64,000 nt of DNA from Acanthopleura granulata. Taxonomy: Eukaryota > Mollusca > Polyplacophora > Chitonida > Chitonidae. Made by a program: the position numbers and the translations under genes. Location of the stretch: assembly GCA_016165875.1 (NCBI GenBank), contig JABBOT010000031.1, positions 1,981,036 through 2,045,035 of the forward strand, in the 5' to 3' direction. Below the pieces are notes generated by a model. It was given only the letters and a program-made list of their open reading frames with translations, did not search any database and was not told the DNA's origin. How positions within the stretch are numbered: position 1 is the stretch's first letter; the number at the start of each line of letters is the position of its first letter. This document shows, piece by piece, positions 45,938 to 58,270 of this stretch.

Positions 45938-47299
45938 CTGAAACAGTGAATTGATAGACTGAAATATAACATAAAATAAGTAAAATGTAAAAATCCACTA
46001 TTATACAGTTTACACCAACAAAAGTTTACAAAGGCAATTAATAATAGACTTGGGTCAATTTGTGTAATGCCGTGCTAAAGAAGTGGGGAAGTAAAGATGA
46101 AACCGGTGCATGGAGTTCACAGCCATAATGTTCCAAACGATTATAATGCTCCAAACGATTAACCCTATGATCTTTTGACATGCTGGAAACATCGCGCATG
46201 CGCCTACTGGTCAGTTCTGCATCTTAATTTTTGTGCAAAGCAGTCATTGCACACCGAAAACAACTTCATTATATTCAGTCATTCCATTATGTTCAATCAT
46301 TGTCATCAACGAAAACGTCCTGCTTCTTTCACTAACTTCCGGTCCCTGTAGCAACATACTTTCTGGGTCGTTCAGAAATGCGGTTTGCCAAACAAAATCG
46401 TAGCAGACGAGTAATACATACATGTCTACATGATGTTTACAATTCTGAAAAACAATACCTCCTTCATCTCTTGATAATTATTTCTTCCTTTTTTAATAGA
46501 AACAAAAGGTTGTCTTTGAGGATGTTCTTTATAGTTCATTACTTCTTTATTATTGTACAGCACATTCAAAATTACATAACTCATTCAAAATTTGCTGATA
46601 TGTTTCTTTTACGAATTTAAGTCCAATTAAATGAGGAAAGGAGAGAACAGAAAAAAATTAAAGCACACAGGAACTAATTCTGCCAGGAGTGAGATGCGGA
46701 CTTCGAGTTCCCGAGGTAAATAATAAACATCTGTTGCAAAAAAGGAAGTGCTTTAATTATTTAAAAACCAAGATATGAATCTTCAACATACTATTGTATG
46801 TGAGCTGTAGACAGCGTTCTAGAAACTAAACTAAGGAGCAAGAAAGTAGAGGAAGACAAGAATAAATCTTGGGTCTTTGCAGAGACTGATTAGTCATACA
46901 TGGGAAACAAGCCTGAAATGAGTATAACATTAATAAATGTCGATACTCAACTTGGTAAGCCATCAAGATTTTTGTAATCGCCATGTAAATACATTAAACC
47001 AGTATGCAGTATAATGATGAGACTAAAACAATCTTACTAATTATATCACAACCAGGTACTATACATAGTGCGACTAGTATCAAAAACCTAGACAGTCGCT
47101 TCTCGCTATAAACACTGGACACCTACAGGCGGAATAATAACACTCAGGTTAGCAAATTTATAGGCTTTCTTTCTTCTCCGCTGTTGAATATTGATGTGTA
47201 GATACGGCAGAACGTTTCATTTAGTTATTCACAAAGCAACGGCCCCTTTATCATCCAATGCGGAGTCAATCGCAAGGAAAGCCTTTTGACCAGATAGAG
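45938..47299. other. Intronic or intergenic, no gene seen
   Basis: AT-rich sequence with no recognised coding exon. A possible short direct repeat (ccaaacgatta) occurs at about 46133-46161. Confidence 0.4.
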
Positions 47300-47490
47300 A
47301 CTTATTTATTGGATTGGTGTTTTCGACCGTGCTCAAGAATATTTCACTTTTACGACGGCGGTCGGCATTGTGGTGGGAGGAAACCAGGCAGATTTCGAGG
47401 GAAACCCACGGCCATCCTCAACTTGCTGGCAGACTTTCCCGACTCCGTAGAGGGAGCCAGCATGAACAGGGCCTGAACTCACAGTGATCG
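47300..47490 (-). mobile_element. SINE
   Basis: Reverse-orientation copy: ggattggtgttttcgaccgt, gctcaagaatatttcacttt, tacgacggcggtcggcattg, then cccacggccatcctcaactt and gccagcatgaacagggcctg. Confidence 0.75.
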
Positions 47491-48131
47491 CATTTTTGAG
47501 AAACATAGGTCGACCAGATAGACAGACCAATAGATAAATGCAATTTTTGATCCGGTTTGTTTTGTTCGGACCGTTATAGTTTGAGAAATTAACTACTTTA
47601 GTACATCATTTTCTACAACCATAACATGTAGAGCCCGGAAGTTCTATCTTAGTCTGAACTACTATTATCAGATACAGTATTCAAAATCTATCAAAAAGTA
47701 TGCAATAGTATGAAAGGATGTAAAGCCTGATGATTAAAATCAGTATAGGGGGAAAACTATGAAAGGAAATTTAAACAGATCCAGCCAATAACCAAATACA
47801 AACTAAGTATCTCTGTCAATACAGTATTCTGACAGTAGGCCATCCAGTCTTAGTGATTTATTTGAGTGCATGTTCTTTTTCACACATGGCGTCCTTGACT
47901 TCCACGTGCTCAGAAGCTAAACCACCGGTTTTGACAAGTGATGGACGAACTTTACGACGTGTGAGAGACACTTTTGCCCACTGAACGATCGAACTCGTGT
48001 TCAATGCTCTATTGGTGGGAGACAACTGATCTAAACAAACTGCCCAGTCTCCAGTTAAAGGCTTAACAACTTAAACAATATGCATACCGCTCAACTTTAG
48101 TCACAATTTCACAATATATACTTTTGTCATT

Positions 48132-48290
48132 ATTTATCTATTTCATGGGTGTTTTATGACATGTTCAAGAATATTTCACTCATCTGACGGCGGCCAGGGT
48201 TATGGTAGGAGGAAGCCGGACAGAGCCCAGGGGAAACTCACGACCATCCGCAAGTTGATGGGGGACCTTCGTACGTACGACTTGTCACCG
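48132..48290 (-). mobile_element. SINE
   Basis: Reverse copy: gttcaagaatatttcactca, ctgacggcggccagggttat, then tcacgaccatccgcaagttg. The head is truncated. Confidence 0.7.
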
Positions 48291-48417
48291 TCTTATAACA
48301 GTATGTATTGGACACGTTTTGCGCTAGCGTTTTCAATGCAAGATCTTGAGAATCGGACTTCGAATAATATTGTAATGTTTACTTTTGTGATGATTAAATA
48401 TACTTCTTTGTTCCATT

Positions 48418-48620
48418 AATTACCATACGCCATGCTCAGGAATATTTGACTTATGGTGGCCAACATTGTGGTTGGAAGAAACCGGGATGAGCCTGGGACA
48501 AAACCTATAACCATCAGCATGTTTCTGGCAGGCCGTTCCGCATAGGGCCGGAGAAGAAACCAATTCTGGTCACTTGAGCTCAGAGTGACAGCATTGGTTA
48601 GAGACTTTTAGGTCAATGCA
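48418..48620 (-). mobile_element. SINE
   Basis: A second reverse copy 130 bp from the last: catgctcaggaatatttgac, accgggatgagcctgggaca, then gccggagaagaaaccaattc. Confidence 0.65.
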
Positions 48621-48704
48621 CTTTGCCAGCATGCCTTTCGTGATGACAAAAAGCCATTAATTATAAGTGACAACAAATAGTCTCCGCGCAAAGCTTTAAT
48701 ATAC

Positions 48705-48819
48705 CCATAGTAAGATAAAATTTCCGACTTTCCCGTCATGGAGTACATGCTCTTAGTGTTATACTGATAATCGTCAGCATCGAAGGTGGTGCTGACGAAT
48801 TCTCTGCTGTAGCCGTTTA
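48705..48819 (-). CDS. GPCR exon: C-terminal tail segment
   Basis: Acceptor atcttag, phase 1 in, matching the phase-1 donor of the transmembrane exon. Encodes NGYSREFVSTTFDADDYQYN and then KSMYSMTGKSEILSYY. The donor is probably gg|gtatat. Tyr/Ser-rich composition fits the start of a class C GPCR cytoplasmic tail. The exon itself is intact. Confidence 0.6.
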
Positions 48820-49257
48820 CTAAGATGAGAAGAGGAGAGATGCATTAAGCAGGAATTGCCCAAAGGCTATTCTAGTAAAAGCAAAGCAAGTAGGTTAGAA
48901 CAAAAATTATATAACATGAAAGGCTAAAACAGAACTACTGAAAACAGGGTCAACTATGTTCCCAATCATATGTACCACAGGTGAAATGATTTAAAAAATT
49001 GTCCTTGTAAAATTATGGAAACAAATTTCAATGTAATTGTAAACTGTGAAACCTTTCCTTTCTTCAGATGTGTGTACCCGTCCTTTACGCGGCATAAATC
49101 TACCAATGAAGAGCACCAGAGTCTTCCATTATTATCTTCACTTGTTTAAAAAGTTAATATGCACAAAAAACTATCTAGAACTATCCCGTGCACACTAACA
49201 ATACTGTTGCAAATACGTGAAGGTACTCTTAAAATTAGTGATGCTTTATCACGTTCA

Positions 49258-49650
49258 GTGAGGGATCTCCGTGGCCGAGGGGCTTAGCGCGCCAGTGCAA
49301 TGAGCCGTTAGATTTTGGTCAATAGGGTTGCCGTGAATTCAAGAGCATCTTCTGCTGGCTTCCTCTCCAGGTGCCCGTCTTACTAAGAGGGTGTAACGCT
49401 ATGTCAAACGTAACTAGAATATTGACGTATCTCTACAATATGCGTCATGATAGTTACGTTTGACATAACTTATACCCTTTTCGTAAGACGGGCCCCTGCA
49501 GTACGTGGGAAGGTCTGCCTGCATCAGCGAATGGTCGTGGGTATCCCCCTGGGCTCTGCCCATTTTCTTTCCACCATAATGCTGGTCTCCAGCTTATAAG
49601 TGATATATTCTTGAGTACAGCGTAAAACACCAACCAAATAAGTACAAAAT
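49258..49650 (+). mobile_element. SINE interrupted by a MITE
   Basis: Main-family SINE: head ggatctccgtggccgagggg with B-box-like gtgaattcaagagc, body interrupted after gcttcctctccagg, resuming at gtacgtgggaaggtctgcct, tail agtgatatattcttgagtac. The break lies inside the body, with a foldback element in it. Confidence 0.8.
49373..49493. mobile_element. MITE inserted in the SINE
   Basis: Inverted arms at 49373-49414 (gcccgtcttactaagagggt...gtaact) and 49452-49493 (agttacgtttgacataactt...agacgggc), with a 37-bp centre. No gene inside. It is younger than the SINE. Confidence 0.8.
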
Positions 49651-49667
49651 GTTCGGGGGATACTTAC

Positions 49668-50711
49668 ATTTCCTAATTCTTTCGGACATATCATCCAAGC
49701 TTACGTTTTGGAAAAGTTGGAAAAGAAGGAACGTTTTCCTCAACGGGAGACAAATGAGGAGAAGCGTGGCGTTGACCCAGTTCCCAACGGCGACGGCCGC
49801 GTCTCTGTACGGCACAGCCGCCATAGTCGACACGATCATCCAGACCATAAGGATGCCTGCCTTTGAGGTGGACACACCCAGGATCCAGAGAGACTCGTAG
49901 TAGTTGTTTTGGTTGTACCAAGCCAAAACTGCAAATATGATGGTTAGGATAACAAGGATTCTGATATAGATGAAAGATAATACCAGCGCCAGATAGGGGA
50001 ATAATGGAGGTCAGCATCACCAGAAATCATGCGGGGTGGCGCTGTCGCTGAGAAGGAAGGCCGTTGGTGAATCTATCAGGAGTCACAGGATAGGAATTAT
50101 CACCTGGATGGCGATTAGGAACAGGGCGATGAGAAAAAGACCAACGGCGCTCGTTTACCTTTGTATTTCTTGGGTCCAGTGTCGAATTCGCCATAGCGCC
50201 AGTTGTCGGCAGCCTTGACGAGTAGGGCTGCAAAACAGATGGCGTAGACAATGCCCATCACGAATCGTCTAGCTCCGCAGGTGACAACGCTCGCCGGAAG
50301 GAAAAAGGCGAAGTTTATGGCGTAGATTACGATGATACAAGTACCGAGGAGAAGCAAGAAGCCCAGAAATGTCGCACCAGCCTTGATGGGATAGCAAGCC
50401 AGGAGGATCACAAAGATCAAAAGGCAAACAAGAATTCCCAACGATGTGAGAATTCCCACAACAATAGCCCAGATTGGCCAATCAAACTGCCTCCTGTAGG
50501 CTATGGTTCCGTTGCCTTTGTCAGTTTTTTCGATGTCGTAGTAGTTCCTGGGAAGATCTCCTAAGCCTTCAAACCCGGTGGCGCCTGCGAAGGCTTCTGT
50601 GGTCGGACCGAAAACGGTGCAAGAGCACTTATTCTTTAACAGGCACGCCGACTTTAAGTCATCATAATGGGACAGATCCTTTAACATCAGTGCTGACATC
50701 CAATGTCCAAT
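49668..50711 (-). pseudogene. Class C GPCR pseudogene: transmembrane exon
   Basis: Acceptor gaatag at 50711 (phase 0, matching the upstream exon), donor t|gtaagt at 49668 (phase 1). TM1-TM3 read WAIVVGILTSLGILVCLLIF, then YPIKAGATFLGFLLLLGTC, then the class C CGARRFVMGIVYAICFAALL. TM4 (VGLFLIALFLIAIQVIIPIL) is in another frame after a frameshift near 50150. TGA codons stand at 50083-50085, 50017-50019 and 50011-50013. TM5-TM7 continue with LVILTIIFAVLAWYNQ, AGILMVWMIVSTMAAVPY and NWVNATLLLICLPL. The nine-Cys domain of typical mGluRs is absent between ligand domain and TM1. Dead as it stands unless the lesions are assembly errors. Confidence 0.85.
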
Positions 50712-51022
50712 CTATTCAAATGAAGACAACTTTCATTTAATGTAACTTATATTTATTTTTTTTCTAGTATTTCCTCTTGTTGATGCGTATTGTCTGGACA
50801 TAAGTGTACTGGTTTCTTCCCATTATTAATCTACCTGTGGTCATTTAAGCGCACATTATTCAAAATACAGAGCATATAGGAGGGCATAAAATTTTAACAT
50901 GCATGTGTCTCTCCGGTCACAAAAACTGATTGTGTGTATAACAATACCTCATGTTATGCATACCAATATATTGTATAGATGCCTTACAGAAGCTATCATT
51001 TCTGAAATAGACATTTACTTAC

Positions 51023-51925
51023 CTCTTCGTACTCCAGGCGCCCCATGTCCCCATACTGCACAGAGTTGATTGTATACCCGGTGTTTCTATAGCGCATCTC
51101 GTTGAACATAAAAGTAATGTTCTTCAGAGTGCCCAATTTCACCTTAGAGTCAACCCTGCTCCACGTTATTCCCTGTGTTGCCGAGAAGATATGAGAGCGG
51201 AAGGCCTGACCACCAGTTTGGATAGAGTCCTCCAGTGTAGCATTGACACAGTCTTTTGCAGCATCACTCAGCCCTGCTGCAAGGGAGTACGTGGACAGTA
51301 TGGTGTGGAACACGTTGATGTCGTGGTGGATGGTCGTAGCATTCAATTTCAGATTTTTCTGACATTGTAATGGATACTTGTCACTCAAAGCGATTGTGGT
51401 AGCGCTATCCGCCAGATGGCACTTGTGAGCATGTTGATACCACTCCTCGTACCAGTCTTTGGGGAGGAGTTTCTGGTCCGCTTTATTCATGTTTTCCGCT
51501 TCACCTTGAAGCCTTGGACTTGTGGCTTCATTTTTGCCAGAGTGATGGTTCCTTCCAGGAACGTCTCTTGGTTACTAAGGAGTTCGGCATCCACAGACTA
51601 GGAATCGGTTCCGATCAGGATGAACTTCGTTGTTGGACGCACTGATTTGATTGCTCTAATCATGCGACTGGTTACTTCTTTGGTTGTGAAGAGCACTACG
51701 ACTCGGGCACCATTCTGACCATTTTCATCCAATTGCTGCACAACGGTTTGGTAGACGCCTGCCGAAGCCTCTTCCGGAACAGGCAAGGATAGACCCAAAC
51801 AAACTGGTAAAAGATCTTCCACAGCAGCATATTTCCTAAAAGATGAATGCAGACTGGTGCCGTACCCATTATCAGTGTACACCACAGCCACGTAGTCCCA
51901 TGCATGTTTCCTCAGAATGGCCAGT
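51023..51925 (-). pseudogene. Class C GPCR pseudogene: ligand-binding (Venus flytrap) exon
   Basis: mGluR-like ligand domain: WDYVAVVYTDNGYGTSLH, ARVVVLFTTKEVTSRM and FILIGTDS. TAG at 51598-51600 takes the place of the Trp usually found after GTDS. A frameshift follows at about 51490-51510, then DWYEEWYQHAHKCHL and NITFMFNEMRYRNTGY, ending LEYEE at donor gtaagt. The first half of the domain is not found upstream; homology stops at about 51.93-51.95 kb, where Polinton-like sequence begins. Confidence 0.85.
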
Positions 51926-51964
51926 ACAACTGTTGGCATAGATCAGTAGAGCTCATTTGCCACA

Positions 51965-53226
51965 ATGGTCACGCTTCTTCCAAAGATCTCCACATCCCCA
52001 AAGCAGAGAGGTCTGAGAGGTCTGTATGAGGTAGACGTCTGGCAGGCCATCGGGCAAACTATCCCGGGCCCGCCCCTAGCTGTCTGGCTGTTGGCTGGGC
52101 AAGAGAGGCAAGTCCTTGTCGACCAGTTCGTGTTACAGGACGGCCGCACCTACAGGACACAGGGGGCTCACGAGAGGCTGCAAGCTTTCTGCACCAAGCT
52201 AGGCAACCCCGAACTAGCGGAGAGAGCCTTCGGCGAGAATCACTCGGCCAGCATCATGGCCAAAGAAATGAATGGCTGGAAGCCAACCCCAGCCAATGTT
52301 CGACGACCTCCAGAAGGCCTACGTCCAGCAGGCTGTGGAACATGTTGGACTACGACACCCGAGACATGGTCAGCATCGACATGAAAGCCTGCTACCAGAC
52401 CTCCTTTCAGGGCGAAGGCGAAGCAAAGCCCTACTTTGAACGTTTCGGACACCCAACCCACCGCATGACCCGTGTAGCCATCAATGGTCCCCTCCCCAAA
52501 CACACTGGCACAAGCTTCGCCGAGGTCCACGACTGGGAGTTCACAGATTGCCATCCTGTCATTCCCGCGTGGTTTGGGAGGCATTTCGCAGAGAATGGAT
52601 GGGCCCAACACAGCTCCTAGCCTTCCTAGCCTTGGCCTGCTGAAGTCCCTCAAGGTGCGTGAAGCAATAATCACCTTTAACAAACGGACAAAGGTGAAGA
52701 CCGTAATCAGGGGTACAGCATTATCGGCAAATTCACGCAGGGTAGGAAGGCTGGCGGAAAAAGACTGACACGGCGACTGGTGACAGACCAAGGTGAACTT
52801 GACGTCCTTGTGCGAGACATCCGGCAAAGTGACACCCTGGTCGGAGCAACAATGAAATGCCCCCTTCGCCATATCCTCACATACTACGATGGTTCAGATC
52901 CCCAGTACACCCACCTCAGTGCCTCCATGTTGCCTTATGCCCACATCAACCTACTCTCTATGATTTCGAGGATCGAATCCGAGGAAGCTGTCTGGGTGGC
53001 CCCCAAGGCCTGCAGCTGCAATGAAGCCATTTATACCGATTGTCCCACAGGGATAACGCGTCTTCCTCCAGTTGCCCCTGCCATTTGGCACGACAAAAGA
53101 GAAAGGCTATGCATGCCCATGGAATATGCAGCCCACCTCGCCAAGACCGAATACCGAAGACAGCAAAAAGAAATGCCAGACTCTTGGTTTAAACATATTT
53201 TATTTTTCATTACGGAACATCATTAA
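51965..53226 (+). pseudogene. Polinton/adintovirus-like DNA polymerase B remnant
   Basis: Three broken blocks (51965-52384, 52342-52620, about 52700-53226) resemble the protein-primed family B polymerase of Polinton/Maverick or adintovirus elements: SIDMKACYQTSFQGEGEAKP, TDQGELDVLVRDIRQSDTLV and QYTHLSASMLPYAHINLLSM. The late segment that should carry the catalytic Asp-Thr-Asp-type motif appears deleted after EEAVWVAP. Frameshifts and stops occur throughout. Family call is from recall of the protein family, without a search. Confidence 0.55.
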
Positions 53227-53688
53227 AAAAGTGTGCTTATTTTGATGCTCCGTTTGCTCGTGTTTCAATACGCTGGGGTTTAATTTGATAACAATAACAA
53301 CATTAATTGAAAAACTGAGACATGAAATCATTCAATGGCTATTTGACAGGTGCAAAGACTCAGTTGGAAAAGAATACAAAGCAGGTGTGCATAAGAGCTT
53401 CGCCATCGGTTTACATAATATGTTCTTGTACATATAAAGCTAAATATAGTTAAATATAGCTATAAAAGATTAAATACATATATTAGAACAATGGTTATTT
53501 TAAACTATGTTAATGTTAACTACTGGGCTAATTAAAACATATTTCTAAAATGTTCATAAGGCCAGTGGTTTGCTTTAAAGAAATCGTTTCGTTTTTTGAT
53601 AAATGTGCATACGCATTGAGTAATTTTAAAATTTGTTTCCTTGCCCAGATTATATTTACCAAAGTAGTACGATTGTTACATTTTCGCT
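53227..53688. other. AT-rich spacer between polymerase and nested LINE
   Basis: No gene. It includes short repeated ttaaatatagctataaaag-type sequence at about 53440-53470. It may include the 3' end of the nested LINE. Confidence 0.4.
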
Positions 53689-55110
53689 CTAGCCCGACTC
53701 TCGAATTGTGCTCAACATATGTTTACATTCCTCCTTATATAAAAAACAGCGAATAAGGTAAGGGTCCGCTGACTGGTTACCAAACCTACATCTGCAGGAG
53801 GAGGTATCGTTTAGATGATTTAACAACAGATTGACATTTAGAGAGCTACAACCGTTTCTCATACGACACAGACATATATTTTCCAATCTGTATCCTACAT
53901 AGTACCTATCCGGCGGCTGGATTGTTTTGAAATGTTTGTTAAGTTTGAGTTTAAAGCTATCTGGGTTTTTTATCAATCTTAAGTGTGGGGGGAGCATGTT
54001 CCGGTCATTAATAGTTCCAGGAAAAATCGTCCTCTTAAATAATTCAATCCTTCAAGCTGATGGTGTAATTTGGTATGAATAAAGGACATTGTAAGGGTTA
54101 TGTTCGTTGCGATAAAAGTTGATAAGGATGGACTTTTGTCATTAACTGTACTATGGAAAATATTTATTCCATGCAATTTGCGCTGTACTTTCAAAGGTAG
54201 GAATCCAGTTTCTTCATAAAGAAGGTTAGAAGGTGTGCTCATGGTAAGACCAGTAATTATTCGGACGCATTCCTTTTGAACCTTTTCTACTCGGTCTATA
54301 TTGGTCTGAGTCAAACTATCCCAGACTACATCTGCATATTCTAGACATATACATAATTACATAAGTGCTTTTCGATCTAATATGTACTTAAATCCTCGTT
54401 AGAGCACCGTTGAAATTAGTATGTTTACGTGTTAATTCCAAGTACCCTTGGTGTTAAACGTTACCTCTAAATGTTTATGTGAACTACATGTTTCTATATT
54501 AGTTCCCTGAAATTCACATTTAATATTTTTAGCATTATTACGTCTAGATATAAGGAGAGACTTGGTTTTTTGCGCATTAAAACTTACCAGCCACTTGTCA
54601 GCCCATGCGTTAACATTACTTAAATCCTGATCGATTGACCGTGCAAAATCTTGCTTAAGCATATCGTTCGATATAACATATAAGCATATGTCATCTACAA
54701 ACAATTTGATATTATTTAATATGCCATTTGGAAGATCATTAATAAAAAGAAAAAATAATAATGGTCCCAATGCAGAACCCTGTGGAGTATGTGAAGTAAG
54801 GGTAGTTGTCCTTTACTGGAGACCATTCAGTTCAACCTTTCACTTTCTCCAGGTTAAGTAACTTCTAAACCATGTTAGTAGTCCTCCATCTATACCTAAT
54901 GCTTTCATTTTACATACCAAACCTTCATGCCCGACGCGATCAAACGCTTTTGAAATATCAATAAATTCAAAAAATACCTCCTTACCACCTTCTAAAGCTT
55001 TTGTTATATTATGGTAGATGGAAAGAAGTTGAACAATAGTAGATTTCGCAGGAAGAAAACCATATTGCACTGGATTTATTAAATTGAAAGGCATTTCGCG
55101 GTTGGACGAC
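53689..55110 (-). pseudogene. CR1/L2-like LINE nested in the Polinton remnant
   Basis: 5'-truncated ORF2 on the minus strand. RT motifs: PVQYGFLPAKSTIVQLL and FIDISKAFDRV (motif A) at about 55070-54930, GPLLFFLFINDLP and LFVDDICLY (motif C) at 54770-54680, AWADKWLVSFNAQKTKSLLI, then the C-terminal VEKVQKECVRIITGL and PPHLRLIKNPDSFKLKL down to 53690. It is broken by several frameshifts. Its 5' end abuts integrase sequence at about 55110, showing that it inserted after the Polinton. Confidence 0.8.
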
Positions 55111-55135
55111 TCCAGAGGCCACAGTAATGATAACA

Positions 55136-56526
55136 CTAGGTTGATCCGTCTCGAGTGCAACCGAAAAAAGGGATGGGCAGTTCTGAATTCCTGAACACCC
55201 CACCCGGCGGAAGCTGAGTGTCGCAGGGCAGCACGATAAGTTCCTCGCCGACAAACCCCGCTGGGGGCCATCTAGCAGATAGTAGCAACACAGGCTCGTC
55301 AGCTTTAGTTACCAAGCCTCTGAGCCGATACACCTTCAGGGACCTCACAGGATCAGACGCGCGACGGCGACCACCATCCAGCTCTTCGAGCTGGTACAGA
55401 TAGCGAACGCCAACCCAGAAGGGAGCTTTTGCTCAAGAAGGCCAACGGGCCGGCCTGGAACAGTGGAGGAGGCCGTTTGTGCCATCGTTTTTTGTCTTGT
55501 TGGCCTAAGAAGCCCTTTTGCCAGTCAGTCGCCTCGAATGTGGGTAACCGCTTCACCCACTCTGAAGAACACCTAAAATGGAGCCGCATCTATTGGGTGT
55601 ATTGATGCCCGAACAGTGGATCGGCCAGGGTCCCATTGACCTGCTCAACGATCCCCTCGTCCCGATGGATGTCCTCACGCCCGCGCTTGACAGAAATCCC
55701 ATGATTCGTGAGCCGCTGGTTGACTGTTCCCATGAACTCACGCCCAGGGTCGACCTGGAGCAGTTTAGGCCACCTTAGAGGCCCCCGTTTATATATTCGG
55801 CGCAGGGCATGTGCAATCTCTTTACATTCTTTTGTGCCCAAAGTCTGAGCTGCTTTGAATCGGCTGGCGACATCGACCACTGTTAGGGCATACATGAAGG
55901 TGCGCTTGTCCACCTTGTGGTGTGGTAGAAAGAGCAGGTCACTTTGATGAACCTCATTTGGAGCAGCAACATCAAATTTTGGCCCTGGGAAATGCCGTGG
56001 GGATGGAAGGAAAATCTCCCAGATGGCCTGTGTTTTCAATCAATCGCGAGCTGTGCCTTCAGAGACTTTCGCAGCAGAAGCTAGTTTCTTGATGGCAGCA
56101 ATGCCTCTAGAGTACCCCTTGGGGTTACAATATATCTTTGATAGAAGAATAGACATCTGGTCGGCCATGGTAGCAGGCACCCTGAGTAAGGTATTCCAGC
56201 AGCCTGATAAATCTCCAACAGGCGCCAGCCACAGGCTCAGGCAGCTGCCCCGTCGTCGCCCGGAGGTTAGTCGAGCCCTCCAGCACCCGTGCTGCGAAAC
56301 GCATCGCGGACTCTTAATCCTGCCGCCAGAGTTCGGGCGACTTTTGTGCGTTATCCATCAGCACCGTGGCCAGGGGACAAGGAATCTTATGGCGGCGGGC
56401 ACAGTAGCCGACCTCTAACATCGCGGAGTATAGCTCTTCGGGCAAACCCATCATGTCTGATATATATATATATGCAAGCGGTATATACAAATGATATGGA
56501 AAAATAACTCGAACCTCACAACTCAT
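55136..56526 (-). pseudogene. Polinton-type (retroviral-like) integrase remnant
   Basis: The core (55590-56039) has the rve fold of Polinton/Ginger integrases: YALTVVDVASRFKAAQTL with the first catalytic Asp, LLQVDPGREFMG with the second, and a later DEGIVEQVNGTLAD with the Glu. The C-terminal part (55136-55590) is in several frames. The N-terminal part (56040-56526) is broken by three or more stops. A relic of a viral-like mobile element, not functional. Confidence 0.75.
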
Positions 56527-56699
56527 AACGTGCTTGCCATTACGCCGAGCAGCTCTTACTGGAGTCCAGAACAGTTTTTTTTCTCGATTACTCGACGAGT
56601 TTGTAGGCGACTAGCCCAGTCTCACCCAAAGCGAGGAGGATGAAGGCGATCTCGCGTTCTTTTTGGCTCTCCGACGGTGTACAGAAATCGCTTAGGACA

Positions 56700-57500
56700 G
56701 GTTCGAACGCTGTGGGGCTAAGTGCTCTCCCCGTGACCTGAGTGTACTCGCGAAAGGCGGAGTCGACATCGTGAAATGTGTGCTCTGCGTCCGCCCCTGT
56801 TGAAGAAGTTCGTCATTAATCCAGTCCAGACGCTTGGTCCTTTTTTGAGATTACGCCCCCTGCGCCGCCTGTAGCTCCTCAGGGGGGTGGCTTGGTGGTT
56901 CCAAGGAAGAGTCGGGTTCTTCGCCATTCTTCATACTTTGAGTGCACTCTTCTCCAAATGGCTGTGGTTAGAGCAGGGTTTAGCGGTGCTGGCAACATGT
57001 AGTAGCGATGAGAGAGCACATAGGAAGCACTACTAATCGTATGTCGAACAAAATCGACAGAGTCGGCCTCCAGGTCGCGCGCAAACGCCGGACGGTTCTC
57101 GGGTGGGCTCGGAAGAAGCAAGCTGGCCACTCCTGAGTAAAATTGTAGTGCAGCTTGCCCTATCGTTTTCGTCATGCCTGCGCCTAGTCTTGCCTCGTAG
57201 TGGGTGTAGAGATTGTCGGCCTCATCCAAAGAGTCAATTTGGTCTGCGGCCCATGCCTTCCCATGATACTGTTTGGCCTGCCCCATACCCCACCAGAACA
57301 GCGAGCCTTTTACGGTGCAGAGACGCGAGATTAGCAGCTCGCGCTTCCGCCTGCTCCTCCAATGGCTCCGTCTGTTTCTTTTGTCCAGCCCAGGAAGCAG
57401 CCTCAGTGTCTTCCTCGGTCAGTTCATCGAATAGTTCGTCCAGTTCGTCCATATTTGCCGGCGAATAGTTTGAGTCACAGACAGCATGCAACGCCTGATA
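56700..57500 (-). pseudogene. Unrecognised Polinton-associated reading frames
   Basis: Two overlapping stretches, 57234-57491 (acidic, MDELDELFDELTEEDTEAAS) and 56879-57286, probably parts of one broken gene, run in the same direction as the integrase and ATPase remnants. No domain is recognised. Position suggests a virion or accessory protein of the same element. Confidence 0.45.
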
Positions 57501-57619
57501 TGTACTACTATCCTCCTCGCTCTAATATAATCGCACGCAGCCCATGCGATCACGCTCAAGGTGATTATTCGCAGGGAAAATAGCAACATGCAGATACTGC
57601 TAAGCAACAGTGTTTCGCA

Positions 57620-58270
57620 CATTATAGCACGTGGTATGCAGCTTGCTGATCAATCTTCAACAGAAGCTTGGCATGCTTTGTTTTGGCCAGCTGCTCCCGT
57701 ACTCTGGCCCGCTCTCCCGGAGGGATCACACCATTTTCTCGGAGGCATTGCTCAAACGAGTCCATATTTTTTGGAAGATGGCTACCCAGCGCGCCTGCTC
57801 TCGTGGATCCTTCAGGACCAAGTTATATTTCTGGGTGAGCATTCAGACGCTTTACTGCGCGTGTCAAGCGGAGAAGGCCAGCTCAGAAAGCATGTCTGTC
57901 TTTTTCCTCAGAGGCTTTGTGGCCGAGCAATCGTCAATGATGTATAGTGTTCGCTCGCCTTGGAACAGCTGGTAGAAGTCACGTCGGTCACCATGGAGCC
58001 TTTCACCTGGATCTACGACATAAACGTCTAGGTCGCTCAACACTCAGGGACACTCTTGATACACCCGATTGTACAGTTTAGTGGGACACAGGACAACAAT
58101 GTGTTGAAATTAGCCTCGAGCTTTCAGGAGGTTTCGAGTAAAAAGGGTTTTCCTACACCTCGTCATTCCGCAGATGATCGCCGAGAGGTGGCCCCTGGGC
58201 CAGAGGCCCGCAGTATCAGTACAGCTGTAACGAAACAGCCATCTTCGATGTTGAGCTGGGCGACCATAAC
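57620..58270 (-). pseudogene. Polinton-type packaging ATPase remnant
   Basis: Read on the minus strand, a degraded Walker A (IICGMTRCRKTLF, with Arg for Gly before the Lys) lies at about 58165, IVVLCPTKLYN at about 58085, and a Walker B-like ERTLYIIDDCSATKP at about 57940, then LTQKYNLVLKDPREQA. This is the layout of the FtsK/A32-like genome-packaging ATPase of Polintons and related viruses. At least six stops and one frameshift make it inactive. Confidence 0.6.

Noticed and set aside
45750..45949. Plus-strand frames over the acidic tail exon
   Set aside because: Complement of the minus-strand exon with an acceptor and an acidic, low-complexity product.
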